Shown piece by piece: positions 6,425-8,467 of a DNA stretch of 8,467 nucleotides; position 1 is the stretch's first letter; every line of letters begins with the position of its first letter. The stretch covers positions 1 through 8,467 of the forward strand of contig JAJXTA010000090.1 of assembly GCA_021784265.1 (NCBI GenBank), written 5' to 3'. Both the position numbers and the translations under genes were made by a program. The DNA is from a bacterium (GTDB taxonomy: Bacteria > Verrucomicrobiota > Verrucomicrobiia > Limisphaerales > J093). The notes beneath the pieces were generated by a model, which saw only the letters and a list, made by a program, of their open reading frames with translations, was not told where the DNA came from and ran no database searches.

Positions 6425-7792
6425 ATGAGGCTAACCACCTGGTTGAGCGCGTGGCTGTGCGCGGCCTCTCTGGCCGCCGGGGAGCTGCCGCCGCTGGTCC
6501 TGCCGGCCGGCGTGGGCGTCAACATCCACTTCACGCGCGATCATGCCCGCGACTTGGACCTGATCGCCGCGGCCGGCTTCAAGTTCGTGCGCATGGACTT
6601 CGGTTGGAGCGGCGTCGAACGGAGCCGAGACACCTACGACTGGTCGGCCTACGACGACCTGACGGCGAATCTGGAACGGCGGGGTCTGCGCGCGATTTAC
6701 ATCCTGGATTACTCGAACCCCCTCTACGAGACGGAGGTCGTCAGCCGCAACCCGCTCACCCACGCCGAACAACGGGATACCGCCTCGCCGCGGCACCCGG
6801 AGAGCGTGGCGGCGTTTGCCCGTTGGGCCGCCGCCGCCGCCCGGCACTTCCGGGGCCACCGCATTATCTGGGAGGTATGGAACGAGCCGAACATCAGCTT
6901 TTGGAAGCCCGCACCCGACGTGCGCCAGTATCGGACGCTGGCCCTGGCCACCTGCCGGGCCCTCCGGGAGGCCGACCCCACGGCCACCATCATCGGCCCG
7001 GCTTCTTCCACGTTCCCGCTGGAGTTCCTCACCGGCTTTTTCGAGGCGGGGGTGCTGCAGTACCTCGATGCGGTGAGCGTTCACCCCTACCGTCCTTACC
7101 GGAAGCCGCCGGAGACTGTCCTCGAGGATTATCGGAAGCTGCGGGCGTTGCTGAGGCGGTATCTCCCGGCCGGCAAGCGGCCGATGCCGATCATCAGCGG
7201 CGAGTGGGGCTACGCCTCGCACAACCGGGGGGTCTCGCCGGAGACGCAGGCCGCCTTCCTGGTCCGCCAGCAACTGGTCAACCTGCTGGCCGGCGTCCCG
7301 CTCTCCATCTGGTATGATTGGAAGAACGACGGTCCCGACCCCGCCGAGGGGGAGCACAACTTCGGCACCGTCACGGCCGACCTTCAGCCCAAACCCGCCT
7401 ACCGGGCGGTCCAGGTGTTGGTCCGTGAGCTGGCGGGTTACCACGTGGCGCGTCAGTTGGCCACCGGGAGCAAGGAGGACTACGTGGTCGTGTGCGCCGA
7501 CCGAACGGGAGCGGAGAAACTCGCCGTCTGGACGACCGGCTCGCCGCATCGCGTCACGCTGGCGGCGCGGTTCAAACGCCATTGGCTGGTGAACCTCCAC
7601 ACGGGTACGGGCCAGACGTTTACGGCCAGCCAGGAGGGTGCGGAGGGCCACGGGGTCGCCCCGGCCGCCTCGCCAGCGCCCCTCCAATTGACACCCGCGG
7701 GCGTGGTCCTGGAGTTGACGCCGATGCCCGGCTTCGTCGCCCTTCGCGGCGTTCGCTTGCGGACACCGGCCCTCAAACCTGGCCCCGGCTGA
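6425..7792 (+). CDS. Secreted clan GH-A glycoside hydrolase (GH39/GH5-like)
   Basis: The 455-residue product begins with a signal peptide (basic MR, hydrophobic core to about residue 16, probable cleavage near SLAAG), so it is exported. Residues about 27-335 form a TIM-barrel of clan GH-A. Visible hallmarks are GFKFVRMDFGWSGVE (51-65), the acid/base glutamate Glu154 in WEVWNEP (149-155), the HPYRPY segment (220-225), the probable nucleophile Glu260 in ISGEWGY (257-263), and SIWYDWKNDG followed by EHNFG (310-314) and PKPAYRA. Residues about 340-447 look like a beta-rich C-terminal domain. The general build resembles GH39/PslG-like and GH5-like retaining beta-glycosidases; the substrate cannot be read from the sequence. 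The ATG was chosen for the signal peptide. A GGAG abuts it directly, too close to be a good ribosome binding site, so translation may depend on coupling with the glutaredoxin-like gene 25 bp upstream. Confidence 0.85.
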   Translation: MRLTTWLSAWLCAASLAAGELPPLVLPAGVGVNIHFTRDHARDLDLIAAAGFKFVRMDFGWSGVERSRDTYDWSAYDDLTANLERRGLRAIYILDYSNPLYETEVVSRNPLTHAEQRDTASPRHPESVAAFARWAAAAARHFRGHRIIWEVWNEPNISFWKPAPDVRQYRTLALATCRALREADPTATIIGPASSTFPLEFLTGFFEAGVLQYLDAVSVHPYRPYRKPPETVLEDYRKLRALLRRYLPAGKRPMPIISGEWGYASHNRGVSPETQAAFLVRQQLVNLLAGVPLSIWYDWKNDGPDPAEGEHNFGTVTADLQPKPAYRAVQVLVRELAGYHVARQLATGSKEDYVVVCADRTGAEKLAVWTTGSPHRVTLAARFKRHWLVNLHTGTGQTFTASQEGAEGHGVAPAASPAPLQLTPAGVVLELTPMPGFVALRGVRLRTPALKPGPG

Positions 7793-7827
7793 GCGAACGG
7801 GGCGCGTCGTCGGGCCGCGCGACAACG

Positions 7828-7844
7828 GTCCGCGGGACGCGGAC
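7828..7844. repeat. Perfect 7-bp inverted repeat with 3-base loop, upstream of the response regulator
   Basis: GTCCGCG (7828-7834) and CGCGGAC (7838-7844) are exact reverse complements around GGA. The dyad lies 36 bp after the glycosidase stop and 53 bp before the regulator start. It could be a weak terminator of the upstream gene, but only a short TTT stretch follows and at some distance. It could also be an operator, perhaps for autoregulation. The sequence alone does not decide. Confidence 0.45.
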
Positions 7845-7897
7845 ATCTGGGCGCTTTCCTCCGGTGGGCTTTGGGCGTTAGATGGGGGTGAAGCATC

Positions 7898-8467
7898 ATG
7901 CGCCTGTTGATCGTCGAGGATGAACGCAAGGCTGCCGCCTACCTGCGCAAGGGACTGACGGAGAGCGGCTTTGTGGTCGATGCCGCGCCGGACGGCGAGG
8001 CGGGGCTGTATCAGGCCACCGCCACGGACTACGACCTGATCATCCTGGACGTGCTGCTGCCAGGGCGCGACGGTTGGTCGGTGCTGACCGAGCTGCGCCG
8101 GCGCGGTCGGGCCACGCCGGTCCTGTTTCTCACCGCCCGGGACGCCATTCAGGACCGGGTGCGGGGCCTCGAGTTGGGGGCCGACGATTACCTGGTCAAA
8201 CCCTTCGCCTTTTCGGAGCTCCTTGCCCGGGTCCGCTCCATCTTGCGGCGCGGCCCTGGACGCCAGCCCGAGACGGTTCGGGTCGGGGACTTGGAGTTGG
8301 ACCTGCTGCGGCATCGTGCCGTGCGCGCCGGGGCGCGGCTGGAGCTGACTCCAAAGGAGTTCGCCCTGTTGGAACTGCTCGCCCGCCGGGCGGGGGAAGT
8401 GCTGACGCGGACCCGGATCGCCGAGCAGGTTTGGGAAATGAATTTCGATAGCGAGACCAACGTGGTG
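7898..8467 (+). CDS. Heavy-metal type OmpR-family response regulator (CusR/CopR/IrlR-like), 3' truncated
   Basis: The 190 visible residues, of about 225 expected, run off the right edge without a stop. The receiver domain (1-118) has the acidic pair Glu7/Asp8, the phospho-acceptor Asp51 in [14 protein letters not shown], Thr79 and Lys101 in [18 protein letters not shown]. The winged-helix DNA-binding domain starts near 125, with [24 protein letters not shown] and [12 protein letters not shown] at 177-188. The [26 protein letters not shown] and VWxMNFDSxTN phrases are characteristic of the copper/silver/zinc regulators CusR, CopR and CzcR. A sensor kinase gene is expected beyond the edge. The ATG at 7898 has a GGGGG at 7884-7888 as ribosome binding site, 9 bases away. 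The metal sensed is unknown. Nothing in the window is an efflux gene, so metal sensing rests on the protein family alone. Confidence 0.93.
   Translation, partial: MRLLIVEDERKAAAYLRKGLTESGFVVDAAPDGEAGLYQATATDYDLIILDVLLPGRDGWSVLTELRRRGRATPVLFLTARDAIQDRVRGLELGADDYLVKPFAFSELLARVRSILRRGPGRQPETVRVGDLELDLLRHRAVRAGARLELTPKEFALLELLARRAGEVLTRTRIAEQVWEMNFDSETNVV

Noticed and set aside
6431..8314. A 627-residue open frame on the minus strand
   Set aside because: It lies opposite the glycosidase, the 105-bp gap and the response regulator, all with clear family motifs on the plus strand. Long antisense frames are common in GC-rich DNA because stop codons are rare there, and the translation shows no recognisable domain.

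Overview
This GC-rich window comes from a flagellated, probably Gram-negative bacterium. Its main content is the end of a flagellar export/regulation operon, followed by a short accessory stretch. The FlhF variant, the flagellar gene order and a secreted clan-A glycosidase nearby would suit a Verrucomicrobiota-like (PVC) lineage. That is an impression from protein style only; a proteobacterial or other origin cannot be excluded from the sequence.

Positions 1-5786 hold a tightly packed, co-directional block on the + strand: the C-terminal half of flhB (cut by the window edge), flhA, flhF, a 78-residue two-helix membrane protein, fliA (sigma-28) and motA. The spacings are 3 bp, a 4-bp ATGA overlap, 22 bp, 5 bp and 23 bp, so they probably share one transcript. 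FlhB and FlhA belong to the export gate. FlhF normally sets flagellar position or number. FliA switches on late genes, and MotA is the stator subunit. Two usual partners are missing: no flhG/fleN lies between flhF and fliA, where the small glycine-zipper protein sits instead, and no motB follows motA.

Positions 5787-6051 are non-coding as far as can be judged and contain several G+C-rich dyads. They separate the flagellar block from three further + strand genes: a small glutaredoxin-like protein with two CxxC motifs (6052-6399), a secreted clan GH-A glycoside hydrolase (6425-7792), and a heavy-metal type OmpR-family response regulator of the CusR/CopR/IrlR group (7898 to the window end, truncated). 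A perfect 7-bp hairpin/dyad lies just upstream of the regulator.

The most notable points are the FlhF with most SRP-GTPase motifs altered, the glycine-zipper microprotein in the flhG position, and the double-CxxC glutaredoxin near a metal-type regulator. I found no RNA genes, insertion sequences, CRISPR arrays or attachment sites.
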